From the NCBI GenBank assembly GCA_008638375.1, contig CM018051.1, forward strand, positions 32,833,740 through 32,897,739: DNA of 64,000 nt, given 5' to 3'. Source of the DNA: Nyssa sinensis (taxonomy: Eukaryota > Streptophyta > Magnoliopsida > Cornales > Nyssaceae). Positions 13,334-24,654 of the stretch are shown one piece after another. Position numbers and translations under genes: made by a program. Numbering within the stretch: position 1 is the first letter of the stretch; each line of letters opens with the position of its first letter. Under the pieces are notes generated by a model. It was not told the origin of the DNA and did not search any database. It saw only the letters and a list, made by a program, of their open reading frames with translations.

Positions 13334-13624
13334 GCATTACGTGGCAAACTGGTTAAACCGGTTGGTTTGTGAGTGAACCGGACCGGTTCAGTTGGAAATG
13401 GACCGAACCTATTGGTTTTCTTATTTAATTAAAACCAAATAAACCAAACCTTTTCTTAATTACGGTTTGACCCCAGAAATTCTACGGATTTACACTGTGG
13501 CCCAATTTTTGGAAAAATTATGCAATTAAGCCCCTGGAAAAATAATTAAATAATTAAATAATTAATTTAATTATTTAATAAATAAAAGAAAATTTCTATT
13601 ATGCCCTTGGGTCATTAATAGGGC

Positions 13625-14465
13625 AAATAAAGTCCAAATCAGACGTATGAATAGTGAATTTTTACTATTTCAAATATTCTGAGACTAATGGTAGGGTTCG
13701 TTTTACGAGACGGGGCCCGAAAAATAAAGACACGTAAAGAGGTAAATGACTAAAATACCCCTTGACCAAAATCAACAAGTTATTAGTATATTCTTACTAT
13801 CTCGGACCTCCTGAGTCCATTGGTGAGGTCCATGACACAAGATTAGGTCCCGAAAAATTTGAGAGCCTTAATTATGTCAAAAATGACCAAAATGCCCTTC
13901 TCCCTAAACAAGTCAAACGAAGTCCAAATTTAATAAATAAATAGTGAATTTTTACTATTTCAAACATTCTAAGACTGATGGTAGGGTCCATTTTTCGAGG
14001 CTGGGTCCCGAAAAATGAAGACGCATGAAGGGGTAAACGACCAAAATACCCCTTGTCCAAAATTAACAAATTGTTAGTGTACTTTTACTATCTCGGACCC
14101 TTTAAGTCCAATGGTGAGGTCCACGACATGAGATGAGGTCCCGAAAAATTGGAGACCTGCAAAGGGGTAAAATGACCAAATTACCCCTGGTACCCTTAAA
14201 GCCAAAATGAAACCGGAGGAGGCCTAAATTGACTTTCTTTGACATCCCGGACTCAATAATGGAGTCCAAATTACGAAACGAAGTACGAAAAATGTGACAC
14301 GCAAAATGATAAATGACCATTCTGCCCTTTTACATATCAAAGTCTGAATTAAATTCTAAGAAAGCCAAAACTGACTTTCTTCGACGCTCTGGACCCAATG
14401 GTAAAGTCCATTCGATCAAAAGAAGTGTCTAAGATAAAAAGACATAAAATTTGATGAATAGCATC
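13625..14465 (+). repeat. Array of six degenerate units of about 140 bp in LTR C2
   Basis: Each unit carries in order: a GTCCAAATT-like start, TACTAT then a YTCGGA or TTCWAA step, a TCTGAG/CCGGAC box, AATGGTRRRGTCC, an ACGAGACGGGGYCCCGAAAA box, ACACGTAAA and GACCAAAATACCCCT. Units start near 13630, 13763, 13910, 14056, 14191 and 14332. Units 3 and 4 look like a duplication of units 1 and 2, which the LTR at 60477 lacks. Confidence 0.85.
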
Positions 14466-16467
14466 AGTCAGAGGACTATAATTAAAACATTGCCGAAGTA
14501 TTAAACTGAGGCAAATACAAACAAAAAAATAAAGTACGAGAAGACGCGACGCATTAACATGTGAAGCAAATAACTTTAAATTGAAGTTAATGGAGCTACC
14601 AGAAGAGTATAAGTTGAAATAAATTAAGTTTCTAACACATTAAATTGTGTCGTAGGTTAAAGTACGAGTTTAATTAAGTACGTGCGAAGTTATAGGATGT
14701 TAGTAAATCGACTAGGATAAAATACGAACTAAGCATAAATTAAGAAGCATCAGTAGGTGATATTGCAGTAATGTGAAGTTAATGAGATTGTTATGGATTG
14801 TTCTTAGGAATTACAGAGGAAGTGGGAAAGCGCACTTTAGCACTAACCCTAAAGGACCGAGGTGAGTAACCCTGTATTTGAACTGGAGATTTAACTCCAT
14901 ATATTTGAAGAAGTTTTAAGCTCAAGTCATTGCAGCCTTTGAATATCAAATTCAGTCTATATATGATTCCGTTCTTTTAAAATATTCTGTTACGGCATGC
15001 TTATTAAATGTTTTAAATTCAGCTCTTTTCTTGAAAATACATCAGCATGTCTAAATCAATTGCAAACCTCTTTAATATTCTGAATTTGATTATCACGTGT
15101 ATTCGAAGCTTTATTGTAGAATTTATACATTTCATGCTTTAAATGTTCATGAAAAATATCTATTGAAGAAGTCATGTGACAAATGTTTTATAAGATAAAC
15201 GGTACTAAGTACCACCCTATATGATGGTTGAAATCCTTCGGGATTCAACAGTACATGCCCGGTAGAAGGATCTAATCCCCCAGGCAAATGAGATATCTCC
15301 ATCGACAGTATTGGCAGTAAAATGGGAGTCTGGTTCGAAACAGATTCCGCCTAATAAAAGAGAAAAGAGGACAAGTGATTTTGAAAATAGAAGTAGGTAT
15401 TATCCCTATTCTATTTCACGTGTTTATATGCTTTTAAATTGCATATACTCTATTTGAAGAAAATGTGTATTTAGCTTGAATACTTAAATTGTTCAAAGCT
15501 ATTGTTTTAAGAATGCATATATTCTGTGTTCTAAAATGTACGAGCAATTGGTAGTGAGTATTTCAAAAACCCTCATGTGCTAAAACCACTACCAGTTGAA
15601 AACCCCATGACGAATGCAGGAATTACTCACAAGCTTTGATTAGCTTACCCGGATTTTATCCGCCCCCCTTTCAGGTGACTAAGGGCAGATCGATTTTTGA
15701 AGACTATAAGGATGAACCTAGCTTTTGGGAAGATTTGCTTGAGGAGTTCTTATGGGGAAAAATCACATGAACTCTGATTAATATGTTTTGTATTAGCTGA
15801 CATTTTAAGGATGTGTATTAAGCCCCACGGGGCAGTTGAATTAAGATTTTAATTATGAAGTCTTTTAAGTTTTTAGTTATGCTCTGAATGTATGATTATA
15901 ATACATGTATACCGAAATGTGAAGAGCGGCAGTATTGGACGGATGTGCAAAATTTAAATAAGAAAGAAAAGAAAAAGTTTTTCACGCTTCCGCAACCACA
16001 TGAAACACATCTATCCGATACCGCTGTAGATGCGAGCCTTGTCTTGAGGCCTTCGGGTCTCGGGGCGGCGGTCGCGATCCGGTAATCCGCACAGGGTGGG
16101 TTTCGGGTCGTGACACACATGCCCATACCTATAAACACATAACTGCCTCTCTCTTTCTCTCTCTATTATTCTCTCTCTCTCTCTCTCTCCATGGTCTAAC
16201 CTGCCCATCCATACCCTGAAGTCCTCTTACACACACAATCACCTACTGCCTGCCACCACCACTCTCCATTGAGTGTTTCACACTCAATTTCCATTTACAC
16301 ACACATATTATATCACAGACACACATGCACCAGTTATATATATACATATATATACCCACGTGCACACACACACACAATCAGATCCATGTATATATATATA
16401 TATCTGTATAATACATACATATAATTATTTTTAAATATACACATATCCATACACACACCTCACACAT

Positions 16468-16469
16468 GT

Positions 16470-16534
<65 letters not shown>
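16468..16534. repeat. TAA microsatellite
   Basis: About 22 copies of TAA or ATA at the sense-5' end of element B's 3' LTR. A shorter, interrupted version lies at 30515-30563 in the other LTR. Confidence 0.95.
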
Positions 16535-16535
<1 letters not shown>

Positions 16536-16576
16536 TTGAAAATTTTATTTAAAATTTTTTTTTTCAGGTTATTACA

Positions 16577-16589
16577 TCCTTCCCTCCTT
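16577..16589 (-). promoter_or_regulatory. Polypurine tract of element B
   Basis: On the minus strand AAGGAGGGAAGGA directly precedes TGTAATAACCTGAAA, the start of B's 3' LTR. Confidence 0.85.
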
Positions 16590-17699
16590 AAAAAAACTTC
16601 GTCCCGAAATTTAAAAATATATCTCTTTGACAAAATTTAAAAAGATCAACTCAAAATGTTATTGTGTCATGGAGATGTGTAGCCTTACCTATGGATCATT
16701 CACCCCTCCCTCAGCCAGGCGGCGTGGAATGCATTACCCTCTCCCCCCCCAAAGGGACCTCGTCCACTTGGGGGGGCGGGCAGCGGTGTGCAGACATCCC
16801 CACATTCCCTGCTAGGGTCTGGTCCTGATCCTATCTGTAACGGCCTACTCCTCATGGCATAACTTATAATGAAATTCTCAAAATGTGTTGTCTCACCAAT
16901 GCCAATCTCCTAAATTCATCCAAACCTCACGGACCACCTCGATAATTCAACATAGTAATAAAAATAAATGAAAATGCTCAATGGTCACAAGGACACCTCA
17001 AAGTCTCCCACACACTTGTTGACCATCTAACAAATCTCAAATTAAGCCATGAAATCACCTAGTGATTTATCATAATCGCAACATCCGTACATCACCCATA
17101 CCACAATGCAATTCAATAATCCATTTTCCAGCAATTTAATCATAAAACTTAAAACAGTGCACCAAGGTTCGAAAGAACAAAACACCAGTTAAACTCTTTA
17201 CCAATTTAAAGCATGAACATACATCAATCCTCACTCATATGTATTTAAACACATTTACATATAAACATGTTTAAACATTCTCTTATGTATGCGTTAATAG
17301 CAATCAGTCTATATATAAAATCATAGCCACAGTACTATACAGGTACTAAACTAGCATGCATATATATAGAATTAACAAGCAACATTCAATAGCTAACACG
17401 TAGCCTACCACGTCAGCATCCAAGTATGGAATTCATCTCAAGGATATACATATACATAAATAAACATACAACCCGCCATATAGGTAACTATGCATACACC
17501 CAAACCTATGGATATCCAGGCTTATAACTTATCTCACAGACAACCAGCACATAGTCTATTGCTTAATTTCACTCGGTCTACTTTATAGATATAAGCATCT
17601 AATCCCAGTTCTACACACTAAAGCAACAAGCACTCATCTAATCATGTAATCTAAGCTAGCCCAACCAACTTAAGGTCTAACCCCTCCTAACTCATAAGA

Positions 17700-18010
17700 A
17701 AGTCCATCCTAACAGGATCCACGAATGTCCCGTGAAATAAAGAAAATATCTCACTCAGAAGCACACATAGTCACTCTCTCCTTGTAGTAGCCTATACTCG
17801 TCCAAAACGTAAATAACCAATCCATCCCCAACATAATACCAAAACTAGACATATCAAGTAGAACGAAGTCAAAAGAAAAGATACCATCAGTTATCTTAAT
17901 CGAGCGATCTCTACGGATCCTCGCTAGGGTCACTCTACCCCCTAACTGGTGTGTCAACATGTAAGGGTGGATCTAGCAGGTCTATTCCTAACCTTAAGCG
18001 ACACGTACAA
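17700..18010 (-). pseudogene. Retroviral-type aspartic protease relic of element B
   Basis: The longest clear frame (17751-17960, minus) reads GGRVTLARIRRD, then FDFVLLD, then LGMDWLF and ERVTMC. These match in order the post-active-site part of the protease in the coding element at 57800-58000 ([32 protein letters not shown]). Upstream, in a shifted frame at about 17965-18000, LLDPPLHVDTP-like residues continue the match. Downstream at about 17700-17745 there is a YFTG-like continuation after a stop. The catalytic DSG is not readable. Frame shifts and stops show it is dead. It shows B derives from the same gypsy group as the coding element. Confidence 0.75.
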
Positions 18011-18659
18011 CATGTTATGACACACTTACCTAACCAACACTTATATAACTCAAGTCAACCATCCCCACCCGTTGGTTATACTAAACAATTTATACTGAGT
18101 TCTAACACCGTCTTTTGTAAGGAATGAATTTATTTAACAATACACTACACGCATACTCTAGTCATGTTAGTGTTCAACTAGCCTACCAATACTCAACCTT
18201 AAGTGAATGCTATTCGAAAATAAGACCTTTTTTTTTTTTTTCATAAACAGGGTTTTACACAAGGACATCTCTAAAATTTTAAAGGTAAGCACTCGGAGTA
18301 TCCATCATCCAATCCATACACAAAAAGTTCCACAAGTCTAAATTCTTATTTTAACATTTTAAGGTTTGGACGTGTCTTTTATTATTTCTTACTTTTATAG
18401 CTAGGTAATAACCCTTCATGGATCACAGCTCCTTTTATTACTAGCTAATGGGGCGCCATCCATCAACTGTAACGCAAAACCTGAGACCAATCCAGTCTGT
18501 ATAAACATCATAATCATAATACTATAATCCATGAAAATCGGTTACTAACCTAGCACACACATACAAAATCAACAAGCCACAATCAACAGCTCACACATAA
18601 ACATACAAGTATGCAATCCATCCCAAGAACACACATATACATATGGGAACACAATCGAC

Positions 18660-18845
18660 TAGGTATATAACTAGGTCCACGGCCTATCTTATAAATAACT
18701 AGGTATACGACCTACCATATAGATAATTAGGTGCATAACTTATCTCATAAATAACTAGGCATACGGCTTACCGTATAGATAACTAAGTGCACAACCTATA
18801 TCTCAATAATTAGGCATACGGCCTATCCCATAAGGTATACGGTCA
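18660..18845. repeat. Degenerate tandem repeat, 28-29 bp units in alternating pairs
   Basis: Units of the form AACTAGGYATACGRCYTACC plus ATATAGATA alternate with AATTAGGTGCATAACTTATC plus TCATAA. This gives a higher-order period of about 57 bp and six or more units in element B's internal region. Confidence 0.75.
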
Positions 18846-19560
18846 TGCATTTCTAATCTTGGTCAACCACCACATTAAATAGTTTACAAGCTCCCTACCT
18901 ATCGGGAAATCAAGTATAGTGTGCGCACATAAAACATACGACCCAAACTGTCACGACTTGAAACCCACCTTGTGCGGATCTCGCATCGCGACCGCCACCT
19001 TTAGGCCCGAGGACCTTAGGGCGAAGGCTCGCATAAGCAGTGGTATCGGATAGATGTGCGACATGTGATTGCGGAAGCGTGAAATTTTTTTTCTTTTCTT
19101 TTCTTATTTTTAAATTACGCACATCCGTCCGGTATTACCACTCTTTACATAGTATACATGATTTAACATTCAGAGTATAACTAAAACTTAAAACTTTATA
19201 AACAATATATGTTTTATTGCCCCGTGGGGCTTTTACATAATAGGGTACCACTTTACTAATATAAGATTTTATACTTAATGTTCGTAGTGCTAGACAAAAA
19301 CTACTTGAATATAACTTCCAAAAATGGCAGATTTTTCATCATCGTCTTCTAATCCAAACTGCCCTAAATCACTTGAAAGGGGGATCTGAACAAAGTCCGG
19401 GTAAGCTAATCTAAGCTTGTGAGCAATTCCAGTATTTTTCATGGGGTTTCAATTAGCAGTGGTTTTCTGTACATAAGAGTTTGTAAAACATTCACTGCCA
19501 ATTGCTCGTATACTTGAACATAGAACATATGCATTTCTTAAAACAGATAGTTTTGAAACA

Positions 19561-19765
19561 TTTAAAGTATTCAGGCTAAACTCGTACTTCGTCAAATAGA
19601 GTATATAACTCGAAACATATGCATTTCATAAAACAGGTAGCTAATTTAAAGTATTCAAGCTAAACTCGTACTTCGTCAAATAGAGTATATAACTCGAAAC
19701 ATATGCATTTCATAAAACAGGTAGCTTTGAAACAATTTAAAGTATTCAAGCTAAACTCGTACATA
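19561..19765 (-). repeat. Tandem repeat of about 100 bp in LTR D
   Basis: The string AACTCGAAACATATGCATTT recurs at about 19609 and 19690, with AAAGTATTCAAGCTAAACTC and GTACTTCGTCAAATAGAGTA between. E has only a single unit at the matching place (about 22555-22625). Confidence 0.8.
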
Positions 19766-20059
19766 TGAACTTCAAAACATATAACATAACATGTATTTCT
19801 TAAACAGAGTATATAAAACTCAGAACATATGCATAGTGAAAAATGAGGGTAAAACCTGCTTCCATTTACAAAATCATTTGTCATCTTATCACTTCCATTA
19901 ATGGAATCCGTTTCGAACCAGACTCCCATTTTACGTATGCGTAGAGAGATAACCTAACTGAACTGATCAGGATCGTCTTCCTGGTCCCTAAAGGTAGGTA
20001 TGACTCATTCCCTGACAAAACAGATAGGGTTTCTCGAGATATCTCATGCCTGGGGGATT

Positions 20060-20212
20060 AGATCCTGTTACCTGGCATTTTGACAGTCAATTGAGTTCCG
20101 TGCAACCCAAAATCCCATCATGTTTTTACAGATTAATTGAGTTCCGTACAACCCAAAATCTGTAGGTGTTTTACAGGGCAGCTGAGTTTTGAAAACCCAA
20201 AATCCTGTCTAA
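20060..20212 (-). repeat. Tandem repeat of about 58 bp in LTR D
   Basis: Three units carry TGAGTTCCGTRCAACCCAAA with ATCYTGT-like joins. E has two divergent units (about 22860-22950) and the LTR at 60477 has three (about 63665-63790). C2 appears to have one. Confidence 0.7.
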
Positions 20213-21781
20213 ATGCTTATGCACCATTTATCTTACATTAAAATACATTTAACACATGAGTATGTCAAATAGATATTTCTCGTGAGCATTTTAAAACATA
20301 ACATTCATAACTTCGTGATAAACATTCGTATACTTAAATAGGCAAACTCAAAATATTTAACAAGATTTGTTTTTTAACTTGGACATGCTGAAAACACATT
20401 TTTTAGAAAACTGTAGAGAAACCATTTACTGAGCATGTCACAATGGGGTTTATGAGAACAAAAATAATTTAAAACTGAAATCATGTAATATACTGAATTT
20501 GGAATTCAAATACTTCGTATCTTTTGAACTTAAAACCTTTTCAAATCCATGGAGTTAAACTTCACTTCAAATATAGGGTTACTCACCTTGGTCCTTTAGG
20601 GTTAGTGCTAATAATGCGCTTTCCCACTTCTTTTGTAGTTCCTAAGAACAATTCATAATAACCTCATTAACTTCACATTCACCGTAATAACACCTATTGA
20701 TGTTTCTTAACTTATGCTTAGTTCGTATTAGATCCTAAAACAATTTCATATGTACTTAATTTAACTCGTACTCTTAACCTATGACACAATTTAATGTGTT
20801 AGGAATTTAATTTATTTCACTTTATACTCTTCTGGTAGCTCCATTAACTTTAAATTAAATTTATTTACTTGTCATGTTAACGCGTCGTGTCTTCTCGTAC
20901 TTTATTTCCTCGTACTTGCCTTAGTTTAGTACTTCGACAATATTTTAATTTATAGTCATCTAACAGATGCTATTCATCAAGTTTTATGTCTTTTTATTTT
21001 AGATACTTCATTTGATTGAATAGACTTTATCATTGAGTCTGGAACATCCAAGAAAGTCAGTTTAGGCTTTCCTAGAATTTAATTCGAACTTTTGTATGAA
21101 AAGGGCAAAATGGTCATTTTACCTATTTACGTGTCATGTTTTTTCGTACTTCGTTTCTTAATTTGGACTCCACCATTGAGTCTAGAATGTCGAAGAAAGT
21201 CAATTTAGACCTTCCCTGGTTTAAATTTGGCTTTCAGGGTACTAGGGGTATTTTGGTTATTTTACCCCTTTACGTGTCTTTATTTTTTGGGGCCCCGTCT
21301 TACAAAACAGACCTCTCCATTGGTCTCAGAATATCCAAAATAGTTAAAATACACTATTCATATGTTTAATTTGGACTTCATTTGCTTTATTTATGACTCA
21401 GGGGCAAAATAGTAATTGTACTTTATTTATTAAATAATTATTTAATTATTTTTCCAGGTTATTATTGCATAAAATTCCCATCAGTTGGGCCATAGTGGGA
21501 TTTTCTAGAAGTTCTAGGGTCAATCCATAAATACAGAAAGTCTTGGTTTATTTTATTTTAAATAATTCAAAGAACCAGTGGGTTTAGTTCAAACACAAGT
21601 GAACCGGTCCGGTCTCCTTGTAAACCAACCGGTTTGGTCGGTTTGTCACGTGATGCTAACGTCAGCCCTAATGTTTTATAATTTAAAACATATATAACTC
21701 CATACGTCGTCGTTTAAATAAACCCGTGACCCGTTGGATCCGGATTTAACCCAGACCCGCAACCGACCCGTAGCCCAACTC

Positions 21782-21819
21782 GAACAGTGTCATCTTCCCC
21801 AACGGGGTCGACACTGTTC
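21782..21819. repeat. Inverted repeat / hairpin in LTR D
   Basis: Arms GAACAGTGTC and GACACTGTTC with an inner CCCC-AAC-GGGG pairing. It is homologous to the hairpins in C2 and E. Confidence 0.85.
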
Positions 21820-24514
21820 ATGTGAAACCCTAATTTTTTTACAGTCGAATTTCGTGACATTTTAGGGATTCATTTTCTCTGTTTTCTTTTCCAAACGTTC
21901 CCTAAAACTTTAAGGCATGTTTTTACATTGAATTTAAGCTTCTAATTCATCTCAAAGATCGCAGTTTGGAGGGAATATTGTCACGACCCGAAACCCACCC
22001 TGTGCGGATTACCGGATCGCGACCGCCGCCCCGAGACCCGAAGGCCTCGAGACAAGGCTCGCATCTGCAGCGGTATCGAATAGATATGCAACATACGTTT
22101 TGCGGAAGCGTGAAAAACTTTTTCTTTTCTTTTCTCATTTTAAATTTTGCACATCCGTCCGATACTGCTACTCCATACATAGCATACATGGTTACACATT
22201 CAGAGTATAACGAAAACTTAAAGACTTCATACATTAATACAATACATATTCGGTTGCCCTGAGGGCTTATTACATATTCTTACTTTGTCTATTCATACAA
22301 AACGTACTACTAGTGTTCATAGGTTCTTCAAAAGAAACTACTTAAACATATCCTTCTAAAAACAGCTAGACTCATCGTTGTCGTCCTTAAGACCCTGTCT
22401 GCTGCATCACCTGAAAGGGGGGTCCGAACAAAGTCCGGGTAAGCTAATCTAAGCTTGTGAGCAATTCCAGTATTCGTCATGGGGTTTTCAATTAGCAGTG
22501 GTTTAGTACATAAGAGTTTGTAAAATAGTCACCGCCAATTGTTCGTATACTTTGAATACAGAATATATGCATTCCTTAAAACATGTAGCTTTGAAACATT
22601 TAAAGTATTCAAGCTAAACTTATACATATGAACTTTTAAACATATAACATATCATGTATTTCTTAAATAGAGTATATAAAACTCAAACATATGCATATTG
22701 AAAATGAGAGTAAAAACCTGCTTCCATTTTCAAATCATTTGTCATCTTATCACTTCCATTAGTGGAATCCGTTTCGAACCGGACTCCCATCTTACTTATA
22801 AATGGAGATATCTCATTTGCCTGGGGGATTAGATCCTGCTACCGGGCATTTCACATGACAGGTCAATGAGTTACAATAAGAACCCAAAATACTGACTATG
22901 TGGTTTTTGACAGGTCAATGAGATCCGAAGAAACCCAAAATACTGCCTGTGTGCTTATGCACCATTATCTTATAAAATATTTATCATGTGACTTTTCTCA
23001 TAGATACTTTTCATAAATTCGTAATAAACATTCGTATACTTGAAATAAGCAAATTCAGAATATTTAACAATAATTGCATTTTAACTAGACATGCTGAAAA
23101 GTATTTGAAGGAAAAACCGTTACAGAAACGAATCACTGAGCATGTCACAATGGGTTTATAAAATAAAACAATTAAAAACTGAATCATGTAAACACTGAAT
23201 TTGGAATTTCAAACATTCCATATCTTTGCATTTAAAACCTTTTAAATCCATGGAGTTAAATCTCCACTTCAAACACAGGGTTACTCACCTTGGTTCTTTA
23301 GGGTTAGTGCTAATAATGCGCTTTCCCACTTTCCTTGTAGTTCCTAAGAACAATTCATAAATATCTCATCAACTTCACATTCATTGTAATATCATCTCGA
23401 TATTCCTTAACTTATGCTTAAATCGTATTAGATCCTACAATGATTTCATAAATTCATATGTACTTAACGTAACTCATATTCTTAACCTATGACACAATTT
23501 AATGTGTTAGGAATTGAATTTATTTCAATTTATACTCTTCTGGGAGTTTCATTAACTTTAATTTAAAGTTATTTATTTGACATGTTTATGTGTCGTGTCT
23601 TTTCGTATTTCGTTTCTCGTACATGCCTTAGTATTAGTACTTTGGCATTACTCTAATTTATAGTCATCTGACAGATGCTATTCATCAAATTTTATGTCTT
23701 TTTATTTTAGACATTTCTTTAGGTCGAATAGACTCTACCATTGAGTCCGGAGTGTCCAAGAAAGTTGGTTTAGGCTTTCTTAGTATTTAATTCGGACTAT
23801 TACATGTAAAAGGACAAAATGGTCATTTATCGTTTTACGTGTCATATTTTTCTGTACTTCGTTTCGTAATTTGGACTCCATTTTTGAGTCCGGGATGTCA
23901 AAGAAAGTCAATTTAGGCATTCTCTGATTTCATTTTGGCCTTAGGGGTACCAGGGGTATTTTGGTCATTTTACCCCTTTACGTGTCTTTATTTTTTGGGA
24001 CCCCATTTCGTGTTGTGGACCTCACCATTGGACTTAGAAGGTCCGAGATAGTAAGAATACACTAACAACTTGTTAAATTTTGGTCAAGGGGTATTTTGGT
24101 CATTTACCCCTTACGTGTTTTTATTTTTCGGGCCCCGTTTCGTAAAACGGACCCTACCATTAGTCTCAGAATATCCAAAATAGTAAGGATACACTATTCA
24201 TATGCTTAATTTGGACTTTATTTGCTCTATTTACTACCCAAGGGTATAATAGTAATTTTACTTTATTTATTAAATAATTAAATTAATTATTTAATTATTT
24301 AATTATTTTTTCAGGGGTCTAAATGCATAAATTTTCCCTCAGTTGGGCCTCAGTATAATTTTTCTAAAGCCCAGGGGTCAATCCGTAATAACCAAAAGTC
24401 TTAGTTTATTTAGTTTTAAATAAAACAGAAAACCAGAGGGTTCAATTGAATTTTAAGTGAACCGGTCCGGTTCAGTTACAACCCAACCGGTCTAGCCGGT
24501 TCTTGACATAATGC

Positions 24515-24533
24515 TGACGTCATGATGACGTCA
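24515..24533. promoter_or_regulatory. Paired TGACGTCA palindromes in LTR E
   Basis: TGACGTCA, TGA, TGACGTCA in a row, with octamer centres 11 bp apart. Same arrangement as at 13315 and 62050; the D copy has decayed (single GACGT-like remnant near 21658). Confidence 0.6.
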
Positions 24534-24617
24534 GCCCTAGGGTTTTAAAACATTTAAACCAAAACGCCACCGTTTACATAACCGGACCGTTGGATCTGGT
24601 TCGACCCGACCCGACCC

Positions 24618-24654
24618 GAACAGTGTCGTCTTCCTCACGAGGTCGACACTGTTC
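24618..24654. repeat. Inverted repeat / hairpin in LTR E
   Basis: Arms GAACAGTGTCG and CGACACTGTTC with inner CCTC-AC-GAGG pairing. The inner stem differs from D on both sides in a way that keeps pairing. Confidence 0.85.

Larger units (their letters stand above)
12541..15674 (+). other. Candidate leader intron in solo LTR C2
   Basis: The donor AAACAG|GTAACA follows the GA-rich leader. The acceptor CCCCCCTTTCAG ends at 15674. A GCTTACCC box has its A 27 nt upstream of the AG. The LTR at 60477 keeps the same leader position but has a weaker GTATTT donor at 61285. Confidence 0.45.
11853..16115 (+). mobile_element. Solo LTR C2 (D/E family, opposite orientation)
   Basis: The element starts TGTAATACCCCGACCCGG and ends CGGGTCGTGACA, 4263 bp, flanked by CACAT at 11848-11852 and 16116-16120. 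The other LTR of B (near 30120-30137) lacks it and shows the joined flank. It is related to the LTR starting at 60477 (same strand) and to D and E (opposite strand). Main landmarks are TA microsatellites (12190-12232), a GA-rich leader (12430-12490), an inverted repeat (13166-13203), paired TGACGTCA sites (13315-13333), a six-unit array of about 140 bp, and a TTTCAG site at 15674. No coding region is present. Confidence 0.92.
5856..16576 (-). mobile_element. Element B, 3' LTR, interrupted by solo LTRs C1 and C2
   Basis: The LTR segments are 5856-7265, 10293-11852 and 16116-16576, and together they align along 27123-30605. The interruptions at 7266 and 11853 each have a flanking duplication, and the other LTR provides the empty site in both cases. 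The LTR ends TTCAGGTTATTACA at 16576. It includes a minisatellite at 6533-6747 and a TAA microsatellite near its end. Confidence 0.9.
16590..18943 (-). mobile_element. Element B internal region
   Basis: This is the main part of B's internal sequence; it continues at 27049-27122 beyond insertion D. It carries a protease relic (17700-18010) and a repeat tract (18660-18845). No RT, RNase H or integrase motif was recognised, and the space between protease and purine tract (about 1.1 kb) is too short for them. The rest is unrecognised AT-rich sequence. Confidence 0.75.
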
